Position numbers and translations under genes: made by a program. The notes under the pieces were generated by a model. It had not been told where the DNA came from, made no database searches, and was given only the letters and a program-made list of their open reading frames with translations. Below, one piece after another: positions 1 to 13,400 of a DNA stretch of 64,000 nt. Position 1 is the stretch's first letter; each line of letters starts with the position of its first letter. The DNA is from Gibbula magus (Eukaryota > Mollusca > Gastropoda > Trochida > Trochidae): the NCBI GenBank assembly GCA_936450465.1, contig OW388292.1, forward strand, positions 11,737,756-11,801,755, in the 5' to 3' direction.

Positions 1-2229
1 TAGAAGTTTGAGGAAAATTATTTTGTTTAATATTTGTAAATTTGTTTTTTTAAAAGGTTTTAATTTTTTTATGGTTTGCCATAAACATGTTGGATCTTTG
101 TTTGAGATGATAAGATCATGCTTATTTCTACAATCAAATATCATCGTCAATCACTTGTCATCTACACAATCCATCTTGTTAATCATGTCAATCTTGTAGA
201 TTGTAGAAGATTGTACTTAATGAAGTTCACAATTCAAATACTTTTCACTTTCAAATTGATCTCGGTTATCATACTTCACAATCTGATTTTGACAAGAAAT
301 ATACGAAAATGGCATGATTAATTTTGCAAATGAACTGGAATATGTTTGAAAGGTTTAGCTTGGTAAACATTGTTAAAATTTTAATATAAAGTATTCCATA
401 AATTATTTGTGTTTCCAGTATGTACCCCAGCATTTGCAGACAATGGTGCTAAATCTTTACAACTCAAGCATCCCTTAATGACTAAAGTGGACTGATCCAT
501 TGCTTGTCATGGACTATACACATATTGTATTATAGGGATGAAAGGCAAATTAGAGAATTATATCCAGTAATTTGTTATCAGTTTAAAAAAGTGATATACT
601 TATAAAGCAAAACAAAAATAAATCTGCAAGATAAGGATCCAAGTTCACATGATTTGTTGTCAAAAGGTCAACTTCATGAAGAGCTATTGTTGTGCTTGCT
701 TCATGTATAAATCGGCCTTCACATGACAACTTTAGCTTTAGAAATGCATGAAATATATTTGAAACTCTCTTGAGGGAGATTATCATTTGAGTCAAAACTT
801 TTCAAACCATGTTTCAATGCACTGTTTTTATGAGCAGCTTGTGATTGTGGTGTGATGGCCGGTCAGAGTGTTGTAAGTGGGTAACGGAGTTGTTACGTCG
901 TGTTACGTGTTGATATACTCCAAACAGAATGGTGCATTAATGTAGTCAGCTGCTTCTCAGGAACTGCAAACATGACATATCGGAATTTTCAGTTCATAAA
1001 TGAGTCTTGTGTAACAAAATAGTACAAAAATATTACAAACACAATTTAAGACTATTTGTATTTGAGGCATGCTTTGTTGACACCTTGAATTGTTTCTCCC
1101 TTTTGTATTTATAGTGTTAATATATTGTATGTATGTATGTATATTTTGTTTACGTTCTCATCTCTAGAATTCTCTACATCTAGCTGTAACACTATGTATA
1201 GCCAATCTTCTTGTTACTCCTCTCTTTAAAACCCATACAAGTTTTTTCTTATCTGACAATATGGAAATGTAATATTAAATGTGCAAGGTAAAGTAGTTTG
1301 TGTGACGTAGATCTAAACAATGAAGAACTCTGGTTGTGACAAGATTAAATATACTTTACAACAGTAATGAAATAAGTGAAACTTGACAGCCCAAACATGT
1401 TACCTCAAAACTTGTTAAATAAAAACTCAAGTTGCTAGTTCAGGTTATCAGGTTGTGGGCTGTCGGTTGCATCTTATTTCCTACACAAAGCTCAGTTCCA
1501 TATTTTCACTGGAAGTATTTTGCTACCTGTAGATTAAGGAATAATGTGCATGGTTGAACAGAACAGAGGGCAATGATTATTAAAACATTTTCTCACATCT
1601 GTTGATATTGTTACTTGATTAAAACCTTCTCTATTTTCTACAATCTATCTGTACAAGTCTGTTGATACTTTAGTGTCGTGTGTTGAAGGCTGTTTACTTC
1701 TTTTGTTGATTTCTATTGAAACTGTATATTGTATTACAGAAGAAATCACAGATAATACTATAAGAGCTACCAAGAACTCAATAAGTTAGTATGGTAAAAG
1801 TGATCAACTGGTATTTTTCTGTTTGTTAATGAACAAACCTGCATTTCTCTGATGTGAGGGTGTTGATACCATATCTATAACAAACCCTAAGATTTAGTTA
1901 ACCAGTGCTGGAAACAAAGAAACTACAAGCTCTCAGATAGGCTTATCTTTCCCTGGGAAGAATCTTATGATTGACATCCGCCAGAATAAGAAATTAAAAT
2001 CCTAAGTTACACAAAGTTTGTTTCTCTCTCTGTTTCTGTGGTATCTTCATGACTGTGTATATACTCATTATGACTACAATCATACTGTTTCATCAGCTTC
2101 AACTTTGTCATGTAATGTAAATATGCCAAAGCCAATAAAATATTACAAGATGGCCTCTGACTTTGTTCATATATGTTTACCTTATCAAAATTGGTCGTTG
2201 CCTGGCGTCTATCTCTCGTCCGTGAACTT
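1..2229. other. Intergenic, no gene seen
   Basis: AT-rich DNA with short, unconvincing open frames in all six frames. I see no domain, splice-consistent exon or RNA gene here. A short GT/TACG-rich patch near 840-930 is the only compositional change. The open frames near 2007-2299 overlap each other on opposite strands and resemble no family I recognise. Confidence 0.5.
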
Positions 2230-2800
2230 TTCACATTTGCCAATGATTTGTTCATTTAAATTGTCCCTAAAATTTGGGTGTGGCAGGCATTATCCCTAAA
2301 ACCTTTGATGTTGAACGACTTCTTCAAAGAATCGGGTTGACAGAGGAATCTCAATAATTTCTTCTTTTTGTTGTTGGTCAGATATGGGTTTGGCAGGGTG
2401 TTCACATAAGACTACCGACCGATTTACTCAAGATTTAGCGTCAAGTCATATTTTTAGTTCATTAGTTATATAAGTTTATTTAGTTTGACTAAAACCTTTA
2501 AACGACTTCTTCTCCGAAACCAGTTGACATAGAAAGCTGAAATTTTCAGAATAACATCTGTATTTCATGTAGTTTCAAGTTTGTTCATTTGAACTTTACC
2601 GCCCATCAGATATGGGCGTGGAAAGGGGTCCACCCTGAAACCTTTAAACGAATTCTTCTCCAAAACCATTTGATACAGAAAGCTAAAATTTTCAGAATTA
2701 CATCTTTATAACATCTAGATTAAAGTTTGTTCATTTCTTCAAAATCCCTTTGTAAATATGGGTGTGGCAGGGTGTTAACTGAAACCTTAAATTTCAGTTT
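2230..2800. repeat. Decayed tandem repeat, about four units
   Basis: Imperfect units of roughly 145-170 bp recur. Each contains a phrase like ATATGGGTGTGGCAGGGTGT, then AAACCTTTAAACGACTTCTT, then AGAAAGCTGAAATTTTCAGA, then TTTGTTCATTT. Copies are clearest near 2270-2340, 2380-2520, 2610-2690 and 2755-2800. They are strongly diverged. This phrase style is common in molluscan helentron-type or satellite-like repeats, but I cannot name the family. Confidence 0.6.
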
Positions 2801-3465
2801 AGGAACTAGTAGTGTTAGGAAGCTAATATTTTGTGAAAGGATCTTTGTATGAATATCATTCGCCTAATGATAATAATGTTAAAGCTATTATATAATTCAG
2901 TTTTGTTCATCTTCTCCCAAGCAACAGGCAAGCCAGCATAGTGACACTTGAGTCTATTACATCATTACACATAACAGGGGTCACAGCATTGGCTTGCCTT
3001 CTGGTCAGCTGGCTCGGCCCTGCTACCCACGGATTCAGAAAAAAACATCCCCAGACAGCTTATGAACCCATGTCTCATGTTGGGCACAGAATCGACTCTT
3101 CCCTTAATGTTTCAGCCAAGAAGCGGGTCACACGTTCAGCGAGTCATGCTCATAGTTGATGATGGCAGCAATGCACAGGGCCATGTGCCACATGTGTAGG
3201 TGAGTTATCTCCCTTTAGTTAGCAGTAGTATTATTGCAGGGAGAAAGGTTAAACATAAATTCATTTCGATTTAAGAAGACATTCACGTGATATAAAAATA
3301 TTTTATTTCTGCTAACTGCATGTATAAAAAATAAATGACATGCATAATCCTCATAAAAAAAATAGAGCCATGGGCTCTGTAGCTCATCAGGATTTCATTG
3401 ATTTACTATCTAAAGTTGAATATTTAAGTTATTTAAGTTATTGTTTACAAGCAAAAGATAGAAAT

Positions 3466-5449
3466 CTACAATTTAGAATCCCAATTGGCCAAGGAGTCTG
3501 CACACAACTTTTCAGCTCTCTAGACCTTTTGGAACTGAAGAAGAAGATGAAAATAGGTTTTTAAGGATCTGACCCCTGTGACCCCATTTGGGGTCATGGG
3601 GTCACGAAATCTACAATTTAGAATCCCCATTGGCCAAGGAGTCTGCACACAACTTTTCAGCTCTCTAGACCTTTTGGAACTAGAGAAGAAGATGAAAATA
3701 AGTTTTTAAGGATGTGACCCCGGTGACCAAATTTGGGGTCATGGGGTCACATAATCTACAATTTAGAATCCCCATTGGCCAAGGAGTCTGCACACAACTT
3801 TTCAGCTCTCTAGACCTTTTGGAACTGGAAAAGAAGATGAAAATAGGTTTTAAAGGATGTGACCCAAGTGACCCCATTTGGGGTCACGGGGTCACGAAAT
3901 CTACAATTTAGAATCCCCATTGGCCAAGGAATCTGCACACAACTTTTCAGCTCTCTAGACCTTTTGGAACTGGAGAAGAAGATGAAAATAAGTTTTTAAG
4001 GATGTGACCCCGGTGACCCCATTTGGGGTCACAGGGTCATGAAATCTACAATTTAGAATCCCCATTGGCCAAGGAGTCTGCACACAACTTTTCAGCTCTC
4101 TAGACCTTTTGGAACTGAAGAAGAAGATGAAAATAGGTTTTTAAGGATCTGTCCCTGTGACCCCATTTGGGGTCATGGGGTCACGAAATCTACAATTTAC
4201 AATCCCCATTGGCCAAGGAGTCTGCACACAACTTTTCAGCTCTCTAGACCTTTTGGAACTAGAGAAAAAGATGAAAATAAGTTTTTAAGGATGTGACCCC
4301 GGTGACCCCATTTGGGGTCATGGGGTCACATAATCTACAATTTAGAATCCCCATTGGCCAAGGAGTCTGCACACAACTTTTCAGCTCTCTAGACCTTTTG
4401 GAACTGATGAAGAAGATGAAAATAGGTTTTTAAGGATCTGACCCCTGTGACCCCATTTGGGGTCATGGGGTCACGAAATCTACAATTTAGAATCCCCATT
4501 GGCCAAGGAGTCTGCACACAACTTTTCAGCTCTCGAGACCTTTTGGAACTAGAGAAGAAAATGAAAATAAGTTTTTAAGGAAGTGACCCCGGTGACCCCA
4601 TTTGGGGTCATGGGGTCACATAATCTACAATTTAGAATCCCCATTGGCCAAGGAGTCTGCACACAACTTTTCAGCTCTCTAGACCTTTAGGAACTGGAGA
4701 AGAAGATGAAAATAGGTTTTTAAGGATGTGACCCCGGTGACCCCATTTGGGGTCACAGGGTCATGAAATCTACAATTTAGAATCCCCATTGGCCTAGGAG
4801 TCTGCACACAACTTTTCAGCTCTCTAGACCTTTTGGAACTGATGAAGAAGATGAAAATAGGTTTTTAAGGATGTGACCCCTGTGACCCCATTTGGGGTCA
4901 TGGGGTCACGAAATCTACAATTTAGAATCCCCATTGGCCAAGGAGTCTGCACACAACTTTTCAGCTCTCGAGACCTTTTGGAACTAGAGAAGAAAATGAA
5001 AATAAGTTTTTAAGGAAGTGACCCCGGTGACCCCATTTGGGGTCATGGGGTCACATAATCTACAATTTAGAATCCCCATTGGCCAAGGAGTCTGCACACA
5101 ACTTTTCAGCTCTCTAGACCTTTAGGAACTGGAGAAGAAGATGAAAATAGGTTTTTAAGGATGTGACCCCGGTGACCCCATTTGGGGTCACAGGGTCATG
5201 AAATCTACAATTTAGAATCCCCATTGGCCAAGGAGTCTGCACACAACTTTTCAGCTCTCTAGACCTTTTGGAACTGAAGAAGAAGATGAAAATAGGTTTT
5301 TAAGGATCTGACCCCTGTGACCCCATTTGGGGTCATGGGGTCACGAAATCTACAATTTAGAATCCCCATTGGCCAAGGAGTCTGCACATAAAATATCAGC
5401 TCTGGGGAATCACTGGTTCTGGAGAAGAAGTCGAAAAAGCGAAAAGTTT
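3466..5449. repeat. 145-bp tandem array, about 14 units
   Basis: The phrase CTACAATTTAGAATCCCCAT recurs at 3466, 3611, 3756, 3901, 4046, 4190, 4335, 4480, 4625, 4770, 4915, 5060, 5205 and 5350, a spacing of 145 bp with one 144. Each unit carries a short palindrome around GACCCCATTTGGGGTC. Unit variants are ordered: the three units from 4480 and the three from 4915 share the same variant series, giving a 435-bp higher-order period. Open frames across it are repeat artefacts. Confidence 0.95.
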
Positions 5450-5453
5450 ACGG

Positions 5454-5513
5454 ATGGACGGATGGACGGATGGACGGATGGACGGACGGACGGATGGACG
5501 GATGGACGGACGC
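5454..5513. repeat. GGAC/GGAT microsatellite of the helentron-type element
   Basis: A run of GATGGACG and GACGGACG units follows the last 145-bp unit and precedes the 3' hairpin end. The same ACGG-type microsatellite sits just before the 3' end in every helentron-type copy here. Confidence 0.95.
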
Positions 5514-5570
5514 CGGACACCATGCCATGCCATAAGCCCATCGGGCCTTTCAGGCCTGATGAGCTAAAAA

Positions 5571-6684
5571 TCAGATATCCTTTATATAACATGTTCAACA
5601 ATATCACAGACATCCCCTTGCTGCTATTTGATAAAGCAACAAATTCTCATAAGAATCACAAATGCTGGTTTTACCAGCAGCATTATATTTTCTTCAGAGC
5701 ATTTAACATCCTGCCGTATAATAATACAGATAAACATATTCTAATATACATTAAACAAGAGGACTTAGTATAAGGCAAATATATGGATAACTACTTCTTT
5801 ATTGTATACACAAAGTTTCTGGGCTGTTCCTTGTCCCTTCATCAGATGAATGCAGACAGATTTACATTGATGGACACACAAAGCCAGAGTTTCTATTAAG
5901 ACATATTTACAATAAACAGGAGTTTATGAGATAAAGGGATTTGATCAACAAAGATGTACAGAGGGAGTGTTGTTACAACAGATTGAATGAGTAATTGAGC
6001 CACTTTGAGTCTAATTAAAATTGAATGAGTAATTGAGCCACTTTGAGTCTAATTGAAATTATACCAGACTCACCACTAATTATCACAGATTTGGGATTTA
6101 GCAATATGGTGTTCAACTTCCCAACTTCCCAATGCAAGGCATAACACTTGCCAGTTTCCATTACTGACTGATTTCAGAGCTATGCCTTGTGTTTGGAAGT
6201 TGCATTATATTTTGCTTTAAGCACATAACACTTGATGTCAAAGAATTATCAAATATAACAAAAAATAATGTTCTTGTAGTTGCAGAATACAGTAGAATAA
6301 AAGATAAAATTAATTTCTAACTGATTATTAAATGATGATTTATGAATTATACAGTATGGACATCTAAAGACTAAAGACAGTTATCAATTCATCAGTTGGA
6401 AATGAAAGATTGAATTACTGGTACATTGATATATAACAAACATTTGATATGGTCAAGTGTAAATGACTTTTCAATAAAGTAAATAAATATTTAAAAAATT
6501 ACCATAGTTTTCCCATTACTTAACAAAATATGTTGGCATAATATGTTGCCCAGCATAAATAATAATGGTGTGTGTGCTTGGAAAGGACCATGTCAAGTGG
6601 TCAACAAGCACTTGTCACGGCAAAGTTTGTAAACAGCAATCTAAGAAACATCCGACATCCATTTATATGTCACCTCAAGACTTG
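5571..6684. other. Intergenic, with a 38-bp tandem duplication
   Basis: No gene is seen. A 38-bp segment beginning ATTGAATGAGTAATTGAGCC is present twice in tandem at 5982 and 6020 with one mismatch. The rest is AT-rich single-copy-looking sequence. Confidence 0.55.
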
Positions 6685-7070
6685 ACTATGGATACTCCCT
6701 CGAGCTCCTTGCACAGACTACACCATATAAGCACCTGCAATTATCCAGAACCCTGCTGCTCGGACTGTAACACGCTCTGCAAAGAAAAGTCACATCACTC
6801 CTGTACCGTACAGTCTACATTGGTTACCAATTCAACAGTGAACTTCATTCAAACTTCTCTGCATCATCGTCTCTGTCTTGAATGACCAAATCCAATCTAT
6901 TTCAAAGACCTCATCCAGACACACATGCCTATAAGAGTCTGCGATCCAAAGACAACTCAGCCAAAGACTTATCTTTTCAGACAATACTTCCATAAATAAT
7001 CCCAGACAGTATTACGCGCCGCTGAGCAGGTGTAGGACTGAAAGTTAGGCGCAAATTCATTATTATTATC
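6685..7070 (+). pseudogene. Decayed CR1/L2-like LINE 3' end
   Basis: Read with frameshifts, the plus strand encodes fragments such as ARTVTRSAKKSHITPV and SLHWLPI. This is the region after the reverse transcriptase in CR1/L2-like non-LTR retrotransposons; the better preserved LINE at 17180-20700 has the equivalent RVQNASARLISKTKK...HWLPIK. Stops and frame changes are frequent. The 3' end near 7050 runs into an ATT-rich tail (TTCATTATTATTATCATTAT), as in this LINE group. It is an old relic. Confidence 0.65.
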
Positions 7071-7333
7071 ATTATACAAAGTTGACTATCCTTAAAATAG
7101 TTCGGCAACAATCAGTACTTCTTACTAAAATAACATAATATAAAACATACAAACATTACCCAAAGTAATATGTTTCATCTGTATTGTGCCATACGTATTA
7201 ATAATATATATATATGTGTATACAGGAACGTCCCTTGAATTTCATATCTACAAGAAAATACCCTATAGAACTCGCACTATAAACTAAGGTGATCGTACCT
7301 CAGTGTTCCATCTGTTATCTAAAGGGATCATTA

Positions 7334-7418
7334 TCACTTAGGTGGCTGCTCGATCTTGCGGTCTTCACAGTCGCCATTTGGCTTCACGTTTGCATACGGT
7401 CCGTTATGCTGCCTCCTT
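7334..7418 (-). CDS. EGF-repeat receptor, exon 4 (cytoplasmic tail)
   Basis: The acceptor TTTCAG ends at 7419. The exon enters in phase 2 and encodes RRQHNGPYANVKPNG and onward to the stop TGA at 7336-7334. The phase fits only the GC donor of the preceding exon. The tail has one YxN motif and no ITAM or kinase domain. Confidence 0.75.
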
Positions 7419-10400
7419 CTGAAACATTTGAAAGGTTTGAAGTAGCTGATCAATTTGAATATCAGAACATGTACAACAGCGTTCAGCGTGTAATGCTAAA
7501 GGGCGTCTAAATTGTTTAATTGCTTCAAAATCAAACAGGACATATAAATGAAACGATAACAGTATTCATAGGCGTAGGAACAGGGGGCCCGGGGGGTTGA
7601 AGTAGCTGATCAATTTGAATATTGTTTATGATAAAGAGCTTATTGGCACTTACTCCAAATAAAAATATTATCAAAGACATTTAGACATCTAACGAAAGAA
7701 AAATTGCATGCAAAAATTAATAAATATATAGACACTTGCCTTCGTTTATGTATGTAAACCAATACGATTACCACCCCAACGAAAATCAACACAATCAGTG
7801 AGAGACACACCGATATGATCAAAGTAGTGTTAACAGTGACACCTGAAAAAGGAAGACATCACTCAATAATGACAGATGAAAACTGTTGTAAAATTCATGT
7901 ATCAAGTCCAGGTAGGCCTTAGGGTTTTAAAAAGTGGGATTTCCTCAGTCTGACTTGCTATTTTTGGGGTGGAATTAGGCTTGATTTTGTTTTAAAAATA
8001 TTTTTTATTAAAATTTGTTCTTGGACTTGCATTGATACATCAAATACAAATTAATATGTTTTCCAATTGCTTCAACAGTTAATTAAAATGACATGACTGT
8101 AACAAAAGTTATAAATTTTGATAAAATAGACGACGTTGACTAAAGTGTATCTAACCTTCTGTGATGACACAGTCTCTGTCCATATGACATCTCCCTCCTA
8201 CACAGCCCTCTTGACATCTGGAGATGCAGGAGACTCCATAGAAGCCGTCAGAACATGTGAGACACTCTCCATTGCTGTGGTCACAGCGAATACAGTTCTT
8301 CTTGCAGGGGATGTTGCAGTGTGAGCCATAGACGCCATCTTTACACCCGGTGTTACAGATTCCTTCCACTTGACTGCAGACACCATCTATACAACCCGAC
8401 GGGCATGTATCGTTGCATCTAGTCCCAGTTGCTTCATTGACACAGCCTAATGTACAGTAACCATCACTCGACCGGCATTCCCCCATCTTACAGTTGTCTG
8501 AGCATGGTTCTGTACACGTCTCCCCCCACCACCCTTCTTCACACCGTGTACAGGTGCCAGTGTGATCTGAACACTGTCCTTGATGACAGTTTGTTGGACA
8601 TTTTTGGTCGCAGCGATTTCTCCACCAGGTTTTCTTACACAAATAGCAGTATCCGGTATCACGGTCACATTTGGAATGTTTACAGTTTTTCGGACAATAG
8701 GCATCACAACGTAATCCATACAAACCCGTCTTGCATTGTAGACATATTCCTGTTTCTCTGTCACATCCACCACTATCACAGAGTCCTTTACACGGTGTAC
8801 CGCATTTTTCGCCAAACCATCCATATTTACAGTACTCGCACTGACCTGAGAACGTGTAGCTTTCACAGGTGTCACTTTGGCCAACTGTAAGACATTCAAA
8901 AGTAGAGTTGATGGTCGTTATTAACAAACGTTTGCAGTGTGGAATTTATCATCATATTCTATTCATATAAAATAATAATATAAAGACATTGGTTGCACAT
9001 TTTGCGAAATAAAGACCATTTTTAAAAATTTTAAGGTACATATTTTCTGCATTATTAAAAAAGAATGTTTACAGACAGAAGCTAGATGAATAAGTGAGGT
9101 GTGTTAAATCACCAAAAACACATGTTTCTGCAATAATAATGTAATCGTTATCTGCAGAATTACCTAGTTGGATATCTAAACATTCGATATATGGAACATT
9201 TAACTTGTTTTATTGAAGATTTGATAGTGAAATTAACAATCAAAATGTTGCGAAATTACGTTAAATTGTGACTATCGCCGATAATGAGATTACTCCAGTG
9301 ATGTCAGAGGAGTCATCGCTTCAGGGACCACACCCACGCAGATTTTCATTCTTGTCACTGGGGCTAAATTAGGCGGTTTTATAAAAACTGTATATTAGTA
9401 ATTTATGGGCCGATTTCAGGTTATCTTTAAATATTTGCCATTGAATGATGTTAGCAATATCATGTTGTTTCAACTCTTGGATAGCTATAGTTTACAATCG
9501 CTACATATTTGGAACATGACATGTAAGGCCGATTAAAGAAAAATAGAGCCATTGGCTCTGTAGCCCATCAGGGTTTATATTGTTTGATGATGAAGACAGA
9601 AATATATTGTCTCAATATAATGCACAATCCCTAGCCCTGACAAATCTGAGTCTTGAAATTGAGAGAGAGCACTCAGCAAGGTCAACACACAGGAGATTAT
9701 TCAATATGCTGACCCCTTGGCTCTGGTTACAAGCCAACTGTGCTTTTACAGCCAAATTATGTAATAGCGTCTGCCTTGCACTAAACACTGGCAGCACTGA
9801 TCTAACTGTATAAGGCTTAGAGAATTCAGGCAATGTGATGAATCTCATGGTCCATAGTACAATTTAGGACCACCTTGGCTAAATAACCTTTGCACAATTT
9901 TAACGGTTCTAGGCCTTTTCATCTAAACATTTAAACATTCTGAACGCAATATTCCTTCTATTTTTTCCTGGAGAAGAAGATGAAAATAGATTTTAATGTT
10001 TTGCCATGTGAGGGCCTTTTTAAAATAATATCTACAATATTCAGTTCATAGGCTATTATTACATCAATTTGACAAACATGTCCATAATGGAGACTTGATC
10101 TTCGACTTATACTTCACATTCCTACTGAATAAGATTAACTGCGAAGTTGCTTTTTTTCTCAATTCTGCATTTCTCAAACCCAAGTTAGGACTCACATATC
10201 TAAAAGATGAGATAACTCTCCCTCAGGTATTTTATTAGAGAAAACTAAATACTGAATGAAGTGCCATAAAATATCAGTTCAAAATTCAATTTCAACTGTC
10301 TTTTTAGGCTGTGGCCCATATTTGGGGTCACAGTGTCACCAAATCGACAAGTTAGAATCCCCATTGGCTAAAGAGTTAACATCCAATATTACAGCCTTCT

Positions 10401-13400
10401 AGGTCTTTTTGTTCCGGAGAAAAGGATGAAAACAGGATTTTAGGTAATGGCCTGCGAGGCCCTTATTTGGGGCCATAGGGTCAACAAATCTACAATTTAG
10501 AATCTCCATTGGCTAAAGACTCTGTACACAATAGTACAGCCTTCTAGTTCTTTTCGTTCTGGAGAAGAAGATGAAAATAGGTTTTTAAGTTATGGCCTGT
10601 GAGGCCCTTATTTGGGGGTCACTTGATCACCAAATCTACAATTTAGAATCCCCATTGCCCAAGGAGTCTGCATACAAAATTTCAGCTCCCTAGACTCAGT
10701 GGTTCTGGAGAAGAAGTCGAAAAAGCGAAAGGTGTACGGACGGACAGACGGACGCCATGCCATGCGCCCATTGGGCCTTTCAGGCCTGATGAGCTAAAAA
10801 AAGGAATTTGTTTCTGGTTTTTGCCCACATCAGTTTCAAACCCACGCCACAAAAGGAAGGGACAGATAACTCTAATTCTTTAGCCTCAGAAAACATTGTA
10901 CATTGAAAATGTCACTTCCGTCGTTACCCTTTCATACTGTTACCAAAATATTTGATTCTAAAGTTGTTCCAATCCTTTTATACGGTTCAGAGATATTGGG
11001 TCATACATTTAGGCAGTCGATAGAAAAGGCTCAAACTGACTTCTTCAAGAGATGTCTTGAGGTTTCAAGATGATTATCAAGTAATGCAATTCTTGGAGAT
11101 ACAGGGAGGAGTTATTTGTTTGTCAATTACTATAGTCGTTGAATTAGTTATTGGTGTCGACTTATTCGTATGGAAAGGTCAAGATATCCAAGGGCTTCAT
11201 ATGAAATGATGAAACAGTTTGATGAACAGGGTAAGTTGTGCTGGGTCTCGCGTGTCCGGATGCTTTTGTTTGAAACCGGTTTTTCATATGTATGGATTGC
11301 TCAAGATTGTGGGAGTATAAATATATTTAAGAATCTTTTTTCTCAAAGATGTAAAGATATACAATTTCAGAATTGGCATAGTAAAATTTCAAGATCGTCA
11401 TTTCTAAAACACTACAACGGTTTTAAATCTATTTTATGTGTTGAAAAATATATCCTTGAATTGTTTCCTGAGAAGGACCAACAGAACAAATCTGATAATA
11501 TCAAAAGGCACCACTTCAGTTAGTGGGTAATACACATGCAAAGTTTCAGGAAGATATGATGAACGGTTTTGGAGCTGTGCTCCGGAAACGAACCTGTCTC
11601 TGAACAAAGTCCAAATTCAACAAGTTTCTATGGAAACGAAAAAAAATAAAAAATTCAGAAATCTGAAAATATCAAAAGGCACCACTTCAGTTAGTGGGTA
11701 ATACACATGCAAAGTTTCAGGAAGATATGATGAACGGTTTTGGAGCTGTGCTCCGGAAACGAACCTGTCTCTGAACAAAGTCCAAATTCAACAAGTTTCT
11801 ATGGAAATGAAAAAGAATTTTTTTTTTCAGAAATCTGAAAATATCAAAAGGCACCACTTCAGTCAATGGATAATACACATGCAAAGTTTCAGGAAGATAT
11901 GATGAACGGTTTTGGAGCTGTGCTCCGGAAACGAACCTGTCTCTGAACAAAGTCCAAATTCAACAAGTTTCTATGGAAACGAAATAGAATTTTTTTTTCC
12001 AGAAATCTGAAAATATCAAAAGGCACCACTTCAGTTAGTGGGTAATACACATGCAAAGTTTCAGGAAGATATGATGAACGGTTTTGGAGCTGTGCTCCGG
12101 AAACGAACCTGTCTCTGAACAAAGTCCAACTTCAACATGTTTCTATGGAAACGAAAAAAAATAAAATTTTCAGAAATCTGAAAATATCAAAAGGCACCAC
12201 TTCAGTTAGTGGGTAATACACATGCAAAGTTTCAGGAAGATATGATGAACGGTTTTGGAGCTGTGCTCCGGAAACGAACCTGTCTCTGAACAAAGTCCAA
12301 CTTCAACATGTTTCTATGGAAACGAAAAAAAATAAAAAATTCAGAAATCTGAAAATATCAAAAGGCACCACTTCAGTTAGTGGGTAATACACATGCAAAG
12401 TTTCAGGAAGATATGATGAACGGTTTTGGAGCTGTGCTCCGGAAACGAACCTGTCTCTGAACAAAGTCCAAATTCAACAAGTTTCTATGGAAACGAAAAA
12501 GAATATTTTTTTTTCAGAAATCTGAAAATATCAAAAGGCACCACTTCAGTTAGTGGGTAATACACATGCAAAGTTTCAGGAAGATATGATGAACGGTTTT
12601 GGAGCTGTGCTCCGGAAACGAACCTGTCTCTGAACAAAGTCCAACTTCAACATGTTTCTATGGAAACGAAAAAAAATAAAAAATTCAGAAATCTGAAAAT
12701 ATCAAAAGGCACCACTTCAGTTAGTGGGTAATACACATGCAAAGTTTCAGGAAGATATGATGAACGGTTTTGGAGCTGTGCTCCGGAAACGAACCTGTCT
12801 CTGAACAAAGTCCAACTTCAACATGTTTCTATGGAAACGAAAAAAAATAAAATTTTCAGAAATCTGAAAATATCAAAAGGCACCACTTCAGTTGGTGGGT
12901 AATACACATGCAAAGTTTCAGAAAGATATCATGAATGGTTTTCGAGTTCTGCTTCGGAAACGAAATGATTACGGACGGACAGACGGACGGCCGGCCGGGG
13001 TGATGACTATATCCCACGGTATTACATACCGGTGGGATAAAAATTTTCAAGTGTGAAAAGTGAATTATGTAATAGATTCAATATGAAGGATCTGGGAAAA
13101 TTGTCATATTTTCTTGGAATTATTTTCTTTTGGAAGGGAAACTCTGTAGAAATGAAGCAAACTAAACATATGGAGAAAATGTTAGACAAATTTGGGATGA
13201 AGGATTGTAAACCTAAGGCCATTCCCTGTGAACTTGGTGTGGATAGACCGAGTGATGAAACCACAACACAACTTGACGACCCAAGACTGTATCGGGAAAT
13301 CGTAGGAAGTTTGATCTACGTTATGACGGCGACGAGGCCCGACTTGTGTTATGTTGTGACTAAACTGTCTCAATATATGGCCAAACCAACATCAGCTCAT

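Larger units (their letters stand above)
3361..5570 (+). mobile_element. Helentron-type non-autonomous element, family 1
   Basis: The left end carries a short hairpin AGAGCC-ATG-GGCTCT followed by TAGCTCATCAGG (3380-3391). The exact reverse complement CCTGATGAGCTA lies at 5555-5566, just before the right end GAGCTAAAAA. Between them are about fourteen 145-bp tandem units and a GATGGACG/ACGG microsatellite, then a GGCC-TTTCA-GGCC hairpin. Subterminal inverted repeats, core tandem repeats, a tetranucleotide microsatellite and a 3' hairpin are the known layout of helentron-associated elements such as oyster pearl and CvA. It encodes no protein. Other copies lie at 9541-10802 and, in part, at 16397 and 21781. 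Confidence 0.8.

Noticed and set aside
3466..5449. Regular repeat array resembling a CRISPR
   Set aside because: Units are 145 bp, contiguous and without unique spacers; no cas-like genes are present and the context is eukaryotic.
5410..5613. Minus-strand frame with RPSVHPSVRPSV repeats
   Set aside because: It translates the GGAC/GGAT microsatellite; not a gene.
6565..6885. 106-residue plus-strand frame as a cysteine-rich secreted protein
   Set aside because: Another frame of the same DNA shows LINE C-terminal similarity, so this is a shadow of a decayed LINE.
8198..8899. Additional long frames on both strands over the EGF exon
   Set aside because: Shadows of the cysteine-rich minus-strand exon, which has splice borders and domain structure.
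11717..12122. Two near-identical 77-residue minus-strand frames
   Set aside because: They read the same 171-bp tandem unit twice and have no codon-level conservation separate from the repeat.
12990..13040. Link between the family 2 helentron 3' hairpin (ACGGTATTACAT) and the pogo GTACGGTATTACATGC box
   Set aside because: A shared 12-base string in otherwise unrelated elements; chance similarity is more likely.
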